Shown: positions 23,660 to 36,447, counted from the first letter of the stretch. The stretch: 64,000 bases of DNA from Euwallacea fornicatus (GCF_040115645.1 NC_089561.1:2852001-2916000), one strand, 5' to 3'. Made by a program: numbers and translations. The notes: generated by a model from the letters alone, not told the origin.

Positions 23660-24733
23660 GATTGCCTCCGACGTGCCTGGCCTAACCGCCCCGATTTTGC
23701 GATAATTTATTTAAGTTGAATCTCGAAAACTACTGGATCAAACCTTGAAATATGTATTTTTGAAAGGGGAAAAATTGGTAGAATCCTTATATGCATTAAT
23801 ATATGGAGAGTCCCATTAAAAAAAAAAAAAAAAACTTTCATTGGTTTTTTCGGGTTCCGATGCTCATTTGTTTTTTCCAATATCATATCATAAAAATTAA
23901 TTTCAATATATAAAACTCTTATATAAAAAACTTTTCCGAGTTTCAACAATAAAGTCGCAGCAACCTGTCTCACTATAAAAATTAATTCTGTACATTATCA
24001 ATATTTTCTTTTGGTGTTTCTTTTTTTTTACAAAACTTTCAAAAGTATAGCAGAGTTCGATGCTTGATGCAGAAACAACCCAAATCCATGCAGCATTTGA
24101 TCTTCTGGCATTTTTTAACATGCGAACTTCATATATTCTCTCTCCCCTTCATCCCCCTATTTTGTAAGCCATTGTGTTGTCCATCGCAGTCCATTTTTAA
24201 GTCGATGAGAGTAGAGTTTAGAAAACCAAATTAGTTTTTGTTTCTATCTAAAAATGTGTTATTTATAACTTAAAGTGTTCTGCAATCAGTGATTTAATGA
24301 TTATCAGCCACACTGCTCAGATTCAAATGTACTCAGAGTCAATTATACACAGGAGAACTATTACATATTTTATTCTCTGATAAGCAGACAAATAATGCAA
24401 ATCGCCATCCAGAAATATTTCCTGTGGCGCATAGTCGGTATTCCCTCGGGATGCAGATTTACGGGCGAGGTCCCAGATGTTCAGGAAGGCCAGTTATTTA
24501 ATTTGACGGTTAAACAGCTTGGAGCCAGAAGTGCCTGGAAATTCTTGTGTATCCAGCTTTCGCCTGTTTTCATGGAAAGTAAAGGGGTTTTCGAAGTATT
24601 AGGATATGGTTAACTAAGGACATGGGGAGTTTGTTAGTGTATTAGGGAAACGTTCGAATTATGACGAGCTACCAGAGCCCTACTCTCCCCACCATTGCAT
24701 AATATCATATATCGCTTAATACCATCAAATGTA

Positions 24734-24844
24734 CAGGGTTGATTATATTATCAAAAAATAAAAACTTTAAATACAAAAGTTGTAGAGTTTATCCTGGATC
24801 GCCAGAAAATGTTACGTAACACGGCAGATAAACATTGCTCCCTG
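24734..24844. mobile_element. Short MITE remnant
   Basis: Both ends are CAGGG next to TA (GTACAGGGTTGATTATATT at the left, GCTCCCTGTATAATC at the right), 111 bp apart. The size and TA-flanked CAGGG ends are shared with the other elements in this window. Only the outer few bases match, so it is a weak call. Confidence 0.35.
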
Positions 24845-25476
24845 TATAATCAAAACATAATATAATCAAAAAATCACTAGCAAACGCCTTTTTCTAACTA
24901 TGTTAGACACATATGTATGTGGCCTAACGTAAGGGAAGTCGCTAGGTATACTAGAGGTATGCCAGGTGCGAAACGTATCTGCTGTAGCCTATTTTATCAC
25001 AGATGAATTGCCGTGTAGGTAAGATCTATCTCAGGTTCCTAAAGTGTATACAAAGCACATACTCGCCTATTCAATTAGATATCGTTTTGCAAATAAACTG
25101 TGTCCTAAAAAGTAGTAGCAATGCTAAATTGGTACACAAAACACTTCAAGTGATGACCATGATCTAAAGCAAATATTACAACATTATTCATTATATTTAT
25201 AAATTAGGAAAGTACTAAGTGTGGTTTATATAGAACTTTTGTTTATACAGCGGGCATGTTGCAGCAATTTGTAAGATGGCTTTTGATAACAGGTAAACTA
25301 CCTAATCGTGGATAGATATGGGTATAAGTAGTTCCATTACATAATGATGTAATCTTTTCGCGAATTTTAATGAGTCTCAAGTAAATTTTGCAGCTGTGTG
25401 CAAAGATCCTTCAGAACGCAAATTGTCCGCCTTTTCTAGGTAAAGGTTTTCAGTTCAACTCTGGACGAATTTTATA

Positions 25477-26038
25477 CAGCCCTTATAAAAAGTATTGTAA
25501 CGCGTTTATGACTTCATAAACCTTATATAAAAAAAAACGTTTAAATAGGTGAAAAAAGATCTTTAAAGGCCTGTAATTTTATTTAAAAAAAGGTATTTAA
25601 TGCATTATTTTCGATGCTCAAAATTTTCAACCCTATCCAGCTACCTTTGCTAACTTTTTATGTTCAAATGGGAAGGTACTCATTGTAGTATGTCAAATGA
25701 AGGGTAATTCAATAAGGGATACAACGGTATACTCAGACTTGAGGTTGGATCTACAGTTTGCTTTAAAAAAAAGTAGAACAAAGTCCATATCCTCTAAAAA
25801 GATTAAAACTCAAAATCATATGTAGACAGTCCATTCCTATTTCACTTTCAAAGAGAGTGAAAAAATAAAAATAAGACGTAGAAATTTCAAATCGTCTTCA
25901 ATGCAGTTGAAAATTTTGAAAATCGAAATTAATGCATTAAATGCTTTTTTTAAATAAAATTATAGGTGTTTAAAGATTTTTTTTTATATTAAGTTTATGA
26001 ATCTTATAAAGGTGTTGCAATATTTTTTACCAGTGCTG
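25477..26038. mobile_element. Foldback element with ~165 bp inverted arms
   Basis: The segment from 25477 (CAGCCCTTATAAAAAGTATT) pairs with the reverse complement ending at 26038 (CAGCACTGGTAAAAAATATT). The match continues inward through TTTATTTAAAAAAAGGTATT and GCTCAAAATTTTCAACC. The arms are about 165 bp with a ~230 bp centre that has no open frame. Structure and ends suggest a non-autonomous Tc1/mariner-type element. A TA is visible on the left, but is imperfect on the right. Confidence 0.7.
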
Positions 26039-29000
26039 TTTAATATAAGATGATACGAAAGCAGAGCGTTTTCAGTAAGAGCGTTGAGTTTCTTCAAACG
26101 GTGAGAAGCCTATGTTGTAGCATCAGGGAGGAAATGTATCAAATGCCTAGCTATCTCTTTTTACTTTAACTAACCACTAGCATTTTTAGCAGCAATGCTG
26201 ACTGCCCTTACTACGTAATAGCCATTTATGTAAGCAGTTAGGAAATGCATCATTTTGTGTAACGAATGGGGAGAGCTGCAATCGTAGGATTGTGAATTGT
26301 TGTTAAGTAGAAAATGCATTTTTTCAGAAATTCGCAGATTAAAAAATGGAAATAAAAATATTTTATAGAAAAACATTAAAAAACACAAACATTATCAACC
26401 AAATGATATTGAATTAAATTTAAACAAAATCTATAGTTTTGCTTGTTTAAACTCTCATTAGCCACCAGTATTCGGAACGACCTATGGCTCAAGTTAATTA
26501 ATAAATGATGTGTAGCATTAGATCATCATTTTCTGGCACATGCTCTTAGATCAAGACCGAAGATGTAACATACATGTACACTGCAACCAGATGCTACTTG
26601 ACTATTTAGAATGGCACAATCAATGTCAAAGCGTTCGTTTTCTTTTAAGCTTATATAATGGACAAAGGTGGATATATGATGCAGGGTAGGTGGGCTAATT
26701 ATCATATTCTGATATTGACGCAGGGGTGGGAAATGAAAATTTTAATAGTAAAAGCGGATAACTATCTTATATAAGGTTAAATAAAGATTTGTGCCTTGCG
26801 AACTCGAGAACGGTTAGAGGTACTTCAAGTGAAAGGTGATTTATACGATTATTCATTAATTCGCAAAGAGCCAACTTACTACCAAAAGAAACAGACAAAC
26901 AAACCACCCCCTTTTCCACAACATACACCCGGACAAAGCCACAAAAGACGCCGTCAACCCTTTGTATGTAAGAACAATATTGCGTAAGCAGCTCTTTGTG
27001 AAGGGTTTACGCGTGCGGTGGCCTTTGAAATGAAAAGTCATAAAGTTTTGATTGATTAAACGATGGCAGGAAATAACATGTCCATGTTCTATGATTTTAA
27101 ACAGCCTCTCATACCAATGATCAGTTTCCAACCTGCAACTTTCCTGATAACAATTCTGAATTTAGAGCCCTTAAGGTTTTTGGAACTGGCGGTAACTTTG
27201 GTTGCAAGATAATTTTCAGCAAAGTGGAAAAATTGTTAAATGTTCTGCTGTGATTTCGTTGTTTCAATGGAACGTGCGAAATCGATCAATCCTCTACTTT
27301 AATTGCGACGTTTTTATGGAGATTATCTTTTTGGCAAAATTATCAGGAATTCGGAAAATCGGGTCTAAGATCTGGCGAGTGAGAGCCAAGTGTGTAGATA
27401 ACTTTATCAAAAGGATCATTTCCACATAAACGATGAAATAAAGTCATTGATCGGATTCTTGGTTTCCATGGAAATTATCTTCCAGGCAAGGCTTCCTTCT
27501 ATAATAGTAACAAACTAGTGGCTATTATAAAGATAGTTCAGGCCTGTTTAGTCACTGCTGAAGTAGACGTAACATAATTATAATCAGCATTCATAATAAA
27601 TACACTGTCGAGGATCATAACTTCACTGGAAACTGGTTAGCTACATTTCTTCCTATTGGAGTTAACGTTCTGAGAAACTTTCCAGAAAGTTCATAGCCTA
27701 AATTATACCGCATTTTGTCAAAATTTCCTTATACTTTTCTTATTCTATCTTGTCTATTCTGCCATCCAAGGACTATTATTGACGAAACCCAACGCACAAA
27801 AAACTACCCTTAAATTTATTATCTGAAACTCCACCCCTTTGGCGAAATATTAACAGCGACTACAAAGGGCACTATTGATTAGGGGAGGATTTTACACCAG
27901 GCTAAAATGCCATTGGACTTGGGGGTGTGTTTTGGGCCTGGAGAGAACTTGTGAAATCTGCCCTTATCGCTGATTTAGATCTCAGTTTGGGTTCGCAACT
28001 TTGCCTGTCGAGGTGGAGCTGAGGGTGAAATTTGCAAAGTGGTGAAATCAGAAATTATCTTCGATTTGTGGATTGAATTGAGGTAGGTAGTTCAATTAGT
28101 AGTGAGGTTTGAGTGGAAGACCGAGAGAGTGTTATCTTTTTTTAAGTAGCTTCAAATTTAGAGTTTTGTTGAATTTCGAAAATTCACCAATTGGCCAAAG
28201 ATTGAGGTATTTTCTCTAGATTTTTCGCAACTCGGTTTCCGAAGATACAGGGAGAAACGAGGAGAAATATAGGAAAATCTCTAAAAAATTAAAAATTTTG
28301 TTTGAAGCGCTTCGACCTGCATACTTTAATTAAATTCGACTAGACATTGGTTGCTGTTTTTGATAAGTCCTGTATAAAAAAATTAATCTCATGATTTTTT
28401 AAACTTTGCGAATTCAAAAATTGAGCCTTTTCTAAACGTTAACGCTTTTTTCTCGATATGATAACTTCTGCAATTCTAATTTGTTCAATGTTCTAGTACC
28501 ACCCACATAAATTATTAGAAAGGCAAAAAATATGCTCTAAAATCTGCACTTTGGGAAATATTTCGCTCTACATTGTCCGGTTTCTGGGTCGGTTCAATTT
28601 CTGTTTAGTTAACAGGAAATTTTTGACAATTTCCAAAATATTTTGGCATTTTGAATCAACTGAAATCGAAGCGAATCAGATATTTGATAATGTCAAAAAG
28701 TTCTTATTAGGAAGGAAATATTTTGACACGATCAAATATAACTGGGATTTTTGACAACTAGAGTTGACGTTAACGATATATTTGTACAGGTACAGTCTCT
28801 CTTTGGTCACGAGATGATTTTTGACCACCCCCTTTTTGTCGGATTTTGTATTATTCGGGCGCACTTTGAAAGGGAAGTTCGTGACCTTTTTTGACAATCT
28901 CGAAAAATACTTAACGTCAAATATTTTGACGAATTAAAGTATAACTCGGGTCGTAGACCACCTATACCGACGTCAAAAGAACGTTGTTGGTTCTCTTCAT

Positions 29001-29618
29001 TGACACTTCACCGCTCACTGCCACTGTTCAGGTCTAGTTTTCAGTAAATGCTTGTAGAAACTGATGCTACTCGGATAATCAACCTTACATCTTCAATCTG
29101 CAATACACACGTAAACCTCCAACCACTCTTCCCCCCTTCCACCCTTCAGGATTGTGGTGATATTATCAGTATACTGCAATACCTAATAACTTATTCACTA
29201 CTCACCATCATATTTTCATAAACTTTGACAGGACGCAATCGATATTTGATGAATAATTTACAAAACACCCCCAAATCGAAACATATAAGGCCACTTTCCG
29301 CGAATTGAACGGGGACCTGCGGCTCCCCTGGGGGAACGTTGTCGCAGCTCGGGCGTCGGGGGGCCGCGTGCCTCAAGTTAACACCCCCAAATTACAATCA
29401 TATCAATCGTGAGGAAAATTGTAATTTGATTACTGCAACACGGTCGTCTGGTCTGTGGGAAAATAATTGTGTTGTGAAACATGATGAGACCATTTTGATT
29501 ATTTTCGATGCATTATTTATACGAAGGCAACTTATTAAAATACAATTTTCTTTTCTTTCAGGGCAAAATTAGGATCTTAGAGAGCTTGTACTCGCCCTCG
29601 AACTCCTGCGATAATGAC

Positions 29619-30645
29619 ATGATGAATATGGAAAATAGAGAAGTCCTTCAGGCCATTACTTCCTGCTCCAATGTAGTCAATAAAAGGAAGTAAGTGCTCC
29701 TGCATTTTGGGGCTTCGAATCGCTTCATACCGCGTAGATGTAACGTGAGGATCATATTAAATGAAATCTACACAGATGAAAGAAAAAAATTATCCGGACA
29801 CGTCAATCTTAATTGATAAATGCGCAAATTTTGACATAAAAAGATTTTCTATGACGTCATTAATGCCGTAGATATGACGTTAATGACGTCATGGGAAACC
29901 TTTTTATTTCAAATCTTGTCTGATTTTTATTTCTTTCATCTGTATGGATTTTATTTTGTGCGTTTCATACTCGATGTCTGCACTCGATTTGTCCTATACA
30001 AAATTCTGCAATTGAAAGTTAATAACTGCTCACTTCGATTATTTAATTTTCGCGTGATTTTGTGGTGATGTCGAGAAGTGTTTTAAAGTAGAAGTATCGC
30101 AAACAGAATAATATCAATTTCAATGTATTTAGACGTAAAGCTTTATTGACTATTGACAGAGATAAGAATCAATTCCTTAAACACCTGCAATAAAGCGTAA
30201 TTTTTGTTTGCCCAATTTCGAAAGCTGCTCTTCACCTGTTCGCGTGGATCGGCAGGGGTAAGCTTTCGTTGGGCGTTAACAACGTTGGGCTTCAGCTCGG
30301 GTTTGGAACCCAGTGGAAAATGTGCTCAAAGATTCTTTTGCTCTGATCACTCTCCGTAAATCGATCCCGTTTTTCGACCTTTTTGGACTACTTTTTAGAG
30401 AGAAGAGCAACGACATGTCGATGCTCAGCAGAGAAGAGAGAAGGCGCCGCCGTAGGGCTACTCAAAAATACAGGACTGCGCACGCGACCAGGGAAAGAAT
30501 CAGAGTGGAGGCCTTCAACGTTTCCTTTGCTGAGCTGAGGAAGCTCCTCCCGACCCTACCGCCCGACAAGAAGTTGTCCAAGATAGAGATCCTCCGGCTT
30601 GCCATCTGTTACATCGCATATCTCAACCACGTTCTCAAATCTTAA
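29619..30645 (+). CDS. HLH4C: bHLH transcription factor HLH4C (NHLH1/2 class)
   Basis: Neuronal basic helix-loop-helix factor orthologous to Drosophila HLH4C and vertebrate NHLH1/NHLH2 (HEN1/2). It binds E-boxes as a dimer, typically with Daughterless/E proteins, in differentiating neurons. Exons 29619-29689 and 30399-30645 join in phase 2 to give 105 aa. The basic region (RRRRRRATQKYRTAHATRER, residues 38-57), helix 1 (FNVSFAELRKLLPTLP), the loop and helix 2 (LSKIEILRLAICYIAYLNHV) are nearly identical to the family. The protein stops just after helix 2, as in other members. The frame stays open upstream to an acceptor at 29561, so a 5' non-coding exon is likely; the first in-frame ATG is at 29619. 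The intron carries a palindromic element with CRE sites. Confidence 0.93.
29771..29945. mobile_element. Palindromic MITE-like element in HLH4C intron 1
   Basis: The outer ends ACAGATGAAAGAAA (29771) and TTTCTTTCATCTGT (to ~29941) are inverted copies. The inner parts ATGACGTCATTAATG (29851) and TTAATGACGTCAT (29880-29892) are also inverted copies. The arms between are diverged. The two ATGACGTCAT motifs are perfect CREB/AP-1-type palindromes. Confidence 0.5.
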
Positions 30646-33600
30646 TATTCTTTATCGATATTTGAGCAATGAAGTGATCTCTTTACTTTGTGATATTGCT
30701 ATGGGTTTGTTGCTAGAGATATTCGCTTGAATTCTGACTCATGTAGTTGCCGAAATTGCACACCCCTTAATCTGGATGAAGCAGTTTTGAGTCGGGTACG
30801 CAATAATCGGTTTGGTAATTGAATTCGAGAATATGGGCCAAAACGCTCGAGCAAAAACACGGTGTTTGTTTAGATAAAACCTCTACAAATAAGAGCGAAG
30901 GTGAACACCTAAATAACATCATTTACTTGCTTATCTTTGGAACTAATAAACCAATCAATTTTCTTAGTATCGAATTTATCGAAATCCTTGTGGTTCATCA
31001 CCAAATTGTGTTTGTTTTCTCAATGAAAAATCAATATTTTGCTTAAACTTAAGTTCCTAATATGAGCACTTGGTGATGGAAAATTCTCCAGACATATGTG
31101 CAAATATTGCAAAACTGCATGCGAGGGTTGTTCGAGCAGCATCAAGCTCGCTATGTATAGAATGTTGTTTTTGCTTGTTAGTTAATAATAATACGCATTT
31201 CGAATTTTAGAATTTAAATGTTGTAATTTTAGGCCCCAACACTTCATCTATCAGATAACGCACTTGTACATGAACATTAAATCCATAAATAAATTAAAGA
31301 CAAAAACTTTATTACATGTGATTTACTTATCTTAAGTACATACCTTTCGACTTAATCCCTTCATTCCAGTTTCTAAAAATTTCAGGAAACCTTTAGTTTG
31401 CACGAGTTACTTTCGCTTTTCGAGCCCAATTTATATCATTTTTGAAATCGACATGAGGGAGATTTAGTGAGCTTTGGTGATAAGGTACAATAGTGACTTG
31501 ACTATCCTGGAGTAACCTTTACCGAGAACTCTTTCCCTCTCTTCACTCGAGCGGTTCCTTCTAGAGCCGCTACAGTATTACTTCCGGAGGGGAGTGAAAA
31601 AAGCTTTCTTATCTTTCCTACGACTTTCCCCTTCTATGCTCCTCGTTCTCCCCGTTTTTCATGTGTACGTTCAGGATCTTTATTTATGTATTAATATTGA
31701 TATCCAGAATTTTTCGTCCTTTTCGCGAATCGTTCGCGAAGAAATCTCGCGATATCGCTCTTTGGCAGTCGAACGTTGGGCGGCAATTCTGTCCGCATTT
31801 TCAATTTCACGAAATTTGAACACACACAGGACGGTTCAAGTAAGATGGTTCACTGCCTTATTTCAAAACCCGCAGGGTTTAAAAGAAAAGTTATTCAGTT
31901 TTTTATGAATGTTAATTTTTGAAGATTTTCGGAGTTACAGGGTGGTCCAAAAAACCTTAACGTGATAAAAATATATTTTTTTAGATGGAATACACTATGT
32001 TTCGTTACAGATGCTAATTCTTGTTTGGAACGATAAGTACTTTTAATTATTACAAAATATGAAAAGTCTTCTGCAATTTTTGAATTAAGCTTCTGGAGCT
32101 TTTTAATTTTCAAGAAATTTCGTACAGGGTGTGAAAAAAATATTTAAACTTTTCACGTTTCAGGTGCTTCAAACTGCATTTTTTTAAATGAGACACCCTG
32201 CTTTTTTTTTAAATTAATTTTTCCACAAACCTATGCAAGGTTGTCTACCAAGAGCGCATCGGACGATCACAGCCTTATTTATAACTTTGATCAAACATTT
32301 TATTTACAATTAGAGGTAGAACCTTATAAGGTGCATTTTACAAATACTCCCAGTTATACTGGGCACGGCAGAAAAGGATACATAATACAAACTTATTTTT
32401 TTTAATGGAACACCTTAATTATTAATGCATTTTTGGATTAATGTTCAGTTTTAATATACGTTTATAGATACGTTGGTATTCTTAGAATTAATAGTTTTCA
32501 GGATATGTGCAATTGAGTCTTAAAAGTGACAATTGCAGACTTTTGCAAAATTGCGAATTGTTAACAAACGGACATTTATTTTGGAACTTTTTTTGCCACA
32601 ATATAGCAGAATGTCCATGTTTTGTTAGGGTACCAAGCTTTGTTTAACACTTTCTACATGATGTCCACGAAAATATCGTCAACTTAAATATCAAATAAAT
32701 GATCAAAGTTTAACAATTCCAAATGGAACTTTACTATTATTTGATGAAATCTTGCCGTTTGGTAACAATTCGCAATGTTGCGGACGTCTGCAACTGCCAC
32801 TTTTAATATTCAATTGCTCATATCTTTTTTGTTTTTTGCGAGGAGGTGGAAATCTTCTAAAGACACCTGACTCAGGGTGTGGTTGGGGCCAGGTAGTGTG
32901 GGATTCGAGCTTCCGGAAAAGCGGAATTCGCCCGCCCACCCACTAAAACCACCTCCCCTCTTCCGCCCCGGAACCGCCGTTAAGCATTACTTCAGGGCAC
33001 GTGCTCATATCTTGAAAACTACTAATTTTAAAAATTTCAACGTATCAATAAACTTGTGTTAAAATTGAACGTAAAATTCTGAAATGCAATAGTGATTACG
33101 GAGTTCCATTTAAAAAAAAAAGCATAAGTTTGTATTATGTCTCCCTTTTTGATATGCCCTCTGTGACTGGGAATATTTGCAAAATGCACATTATAAGGTT
33201 CTACGTATAACTGTAGAAACAATTTTCGATAAAAGCCATAAGTAAGGCTGTGATCGTCCGATGGGCGCTTGGTGAATAACCCGATATATCTATTTACATT
33301 ATTATTATATTATTTATATTATATATACATATTTTCTTCAAAACACGGCATATATATAAAACGTTCCATTTAAGAAATCGGGTTCGAGGCATTTGAAATA
33401 TGAAACGTTTGGAAGTTTTTTCCCACACCTTGTATAAAAGAAGTTCCTATAAACGTACTAAAAAAATTGCTTCTTGAAGAAGCTGGAATCGTTTGACCTT
33501 TTCGTACCTGACGGTACTCATAAACAATATTTTTTTCAAATCACTTAAAAACCGCAAAAACATGTAAGATGGGTTTTTCGCGATTTTTTTTTTTTTTTGA

Positions 33601-35489
33601 CAATAACACGTAATGAATGATGCAAATAATGGTGGAAATCTGTTTTTTGTTGCTGCACGCAGATTTGAGCATTGAACGGTTACGGGGAAACGCTGAAAAT
33701 TTCATAATTGTGGCGAAACAGAGTTCCACCACTTAAGCGGTCCTAGCCCCTTAAAGAAGCATTTTTCGGGGCATATTTGTCAGAACTTTTTTTATTATTT
33801 TATTCCCTAGAATCACCCCCCAAAACATTGCGACGTTATTTCTGGACGTCCCGTGTGGGTAGGGTACATTCAGTAGCGTCGGTATCTTCGCAATGCGAAC
33901 AGTTTGGACTCTGCTCTTACCCCATTCCGTTCAGGTTAGTTCAGGTTAGGGTCGCTTCCCAAACGCCCTGTGTCCAATTACGGCTTGCACAACCTGATCT
34001 CAATTTCGGTTTGTTCTTGAGAGGAGAAATGGGGATCTTTCATATTTTGGGTAGCCACGTCTCGATCAGGAATGAAGTGCGAAAAATCAGGTGCCAAAAT
34101 AAGTATGAAGTGCTGACGTGATGATCTAAATTCTTCAAATATGCGATACCGCAATTCAGGAACTTATTTGCGTTTCCCAAGAATTTTATCAACTCGCAAG
34201 CATGCGTTTACATCATAAACGTTTACGCAAATAAAATTCAATTGCGAATCATTATCACCACAAGTTTTTCCCAAAATTAAAACAATTATTTTTTTATTGC
34301 TAAAGTCCAAAAATAGCCGCGACTTTTTATCAAAACTAGTTGTGGTTTTTATTTATTTGTGCTTACGCGAACATTTTGACGAATAGTTTGTTTGATGTAG
34401 CACAGGTATATCGTAAGCAAACATCGGAGTTGAAAAAAACGTTATCTATTATCTCATATCAATATGGGAGAGGTAAGAAGAGCATGGTATAAATACTACT
34501 GATAATCCACTTATTTATGGTTTTGGTACGGTTTTCCGAAGTGAGGTGTTAATTGGTGACGGCTTTCTTCCGGCTTTAACGTTAAAAGTGTGGGTAAGTC
34601 AGTGAAATTTGAAAATGTCTAAAGCCACAATTTATGTAACAAGTTATTACAAATCACTAAGTGTAAATCCCTCAATGTTATCTGATATCGCTTTTGTATT
34701 TAATTGCAGTTCGCTTTCTGAATAACGATTGGATGAATAATTCGAAACATCATCCATAAATTGATACAAAAGGTTAAGTCAGTTAATTGTATATGGATTA
34801 TTAATGCTGTAAATTGTATACATTTTAATCGCGCAAGCTGCATTTTTATTCTTTCCACATGAAATCAATAACAACCCGATGATAACATACAGGGTGTTTA
34901 ATTAAGCATGCAGATTGATTTTAAGAGGCAATTCTTCAAAGCAGTTCCTGATAAAAAAAATAAATCATATCGACATGGGCCCGTGACGCCCGAGTTCCCG
35001 CGACACTTTTGGATATTTTTAGGCGTAAACGCGGCGCTGCAAAGTAATTTTGCGCGCCGAGAAGTGCTCGACAGAACACTCGAATACTTACTAATTTTTT
35101 TTATTTACCGATATAGGGCGTCGCATTCTGCGATACACCCGAATTTAAGTTGCCATAAATTTTTATGGATTTCCATCTGCAATAAAAAAAAATCGAATTT
35201 TCCGTTCTTTTCCACCGTTGCTCGATTTCCAGCGCTGCTTCTCTGAAAGCAACTGTTCCGGAAAAAACTGCCTTCAAACTTGCATTTTTATCAGCAAGAT
35301 AACGATCATCGAGCAACAGAACTATTAAAATAATACAATTAAATAAAACTGCTCAAAGTCTGCAACACAGGCAGTTTTCGCGCTTAGGTTGACCGGCGAA
35401 CTCCTTCGCATATCCTGGTGAATATTTCACGATGACACACGACTCAAACATCATGCGACTTGAACCTTCACGTACTAACGCGTAATAAA
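30646..35489. other. Intergenic region right of HLH4C, repeat-rich
   Basis: Possible HLH4C poly(A) signal AATAAA at 31288-31293. Otherwise it is dominated by the large foldback element at 32125-33432 and scattered CAGGGTG ends (31939, 34890). A TATAAATA at about 34487 with a GTAAGT ~90 bp downstream may mark an unassigned promoter. The frame at 33777-34121 has no family resemblance and includes a CAGGTTAGTTCAGGTTAG repeat motif. Confidence 0.4.
32125..33432. mobile_element. Large foldback element with ~390 bp arms
   Basis: The left end TACAGGGTGTGAAAAAAA and right end TTTCCCACACCTTGTA are inverted and TA-flanked on both sides. The inverted match continues inward: GCATCGGACGATCACAGCCT (32250) against AGGCTGTGATCGTCCGATG (33246); GTAGAACCTTATAAGGTGCA (32317) against the 33190 region; ATAATACAAACTTAT (32380) against the 33130 region; and ATTAATAGTTTTCAGGATAT to about 32510 against ~33005. 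A second, inner hairpin pairs 32500-32575 with 32750-32830. A GC-rich insert (32840-32995) resembles repeats at 55.5-57.1 kb. No transposase frame survives. Confidence 0.75.
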
Positions 35490-35705
35490 CTAGCAAAAAG
35501 TCCCACGAAAATAATCTAAAGGGCTCGTATCGGGCGGTTTGGGATGCCAAGCGGGCGGCTCGTCAGTCTCTCTCCAGGGTTGAGGGTGATTATCCAGGAT
35601 TTGCCCTTGAACTGAACTAAAGGGCGGTGGTGTAGCGTCAGGCATCACTCGCATCTTTGGTTCGGCACTTAAATCAATATCTCCTAAGCATTCTGGAAGA
35701 TCGCA
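35490..35705 (-). CDS. Unassigned coding exon, Pro/Asp-rich
   Basis: The minus-strand frame from an acceptor (TTTTTAAG at 35706) runs 71 codons to a TAG. It includes CDLPECLGDIDLSAEPKMRV and then segments such as PPPFSSVQGQILDNHPQPW and ETDEPPAWHPKPP. Balanced, charged and proline-rich composition without stops is unlike the AT-rich background. The two opposite-strand frames tested are interrupted. It lacks a local ATG, so it is an internal or terminal exon of a gene I cannot assemble. I do not recognise the family. A donor inside the last ~15 codons is possible, in which case the TAG is not the true stop. Confidence 0.45.
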   Translation of the reverse strand, partial: CDLPECLGDIDLSAEPKMRVMPDATPPPFSSVQGQILDNHPQPWRETDEPPAWHPKPPDTSPLDYFRGTFC

Positions 35706-36447
35706 CTTAAAAATGATAGAATGGATGTTATTAGGAGGTGACCAGTTAGTAGGATGAGCAGGGTAAAAGATGTGCGTCTTGGCCTGAAATTACTGAAACT
35801 AAAAAATCTGCAACATGATGCGCTGGACGGTATTGTGCAAAATGATGATTCCTCCGGGAAGTTTGCCTACACAATTGATACTAGTGGTTCTCCTCTCACC
35901 GCATTGATACCAGAGATTCTCGGAACCATTCTCCGATCGCTGCACTGATTCCAAAGGTTCTTTGGGCCATCCAGATCTCAGTGCACCGATACCAGGGCTT
36001 CTCTGGATTCATACCGAGGATACTCTGAGCAAGTCCCAAGCAACTCTTTCGAGCACTAACTCTTATATGCGTGCGTCTCCGATCGGCAAAGTGAAGGGCC
36101 GATATTTTGATCTAGAATAAATTGAGGAAATTCGTCGAGCATTGTTTGTTAATGCCTCCGAGATGAATTTTGTGTTCCTGGATGTGCAATCATCCAAAAG
36201 TTTTGGGGGAAATAATATATAACAATAATATTAAAGTTAAAAAAAACGTTTATTCCTTAAAAGCGAGTAAAAGGAGAAAAATCCCACTTCAAGCCCGAGT
36301 ATTTGGAAATGGACCACGTAACACGCGTAGATTGCAAGAGTACTAATAAATTTATTTTTAACCCCACTTTGGGGTTTTAATAAAAGTACGTACTGAATTT
36401 GCTGCTGGCGTAACACTTACAGGGTTGTTCTTCAATGACTGCCTCAG

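Larger units (their letters stand above)
23660..29561. other. Gene-poor intergenic region left of HLH4C
   Basis: About 5.9 kb without a supported coding exon. It contains two inverted-repeat elements (24734-24844 and 25477-26038, listed separately) and a diverged direct repeat of ATTTTGAC-type motifs at ~28700 and ~28915. A GC-rich patch around 29310-29370 may belong to the HLH4C promoter. The many short open frames show no family match. Distal enhancers of HLH4C could sit here, but nothing in the sequence proves it. Confidence 0.45.

Noticed and set aside
24395..24613. 72-codon plus-strand frame
   Set aside because: No family match, no neighbouring exon, and normal length for chance in this composition.
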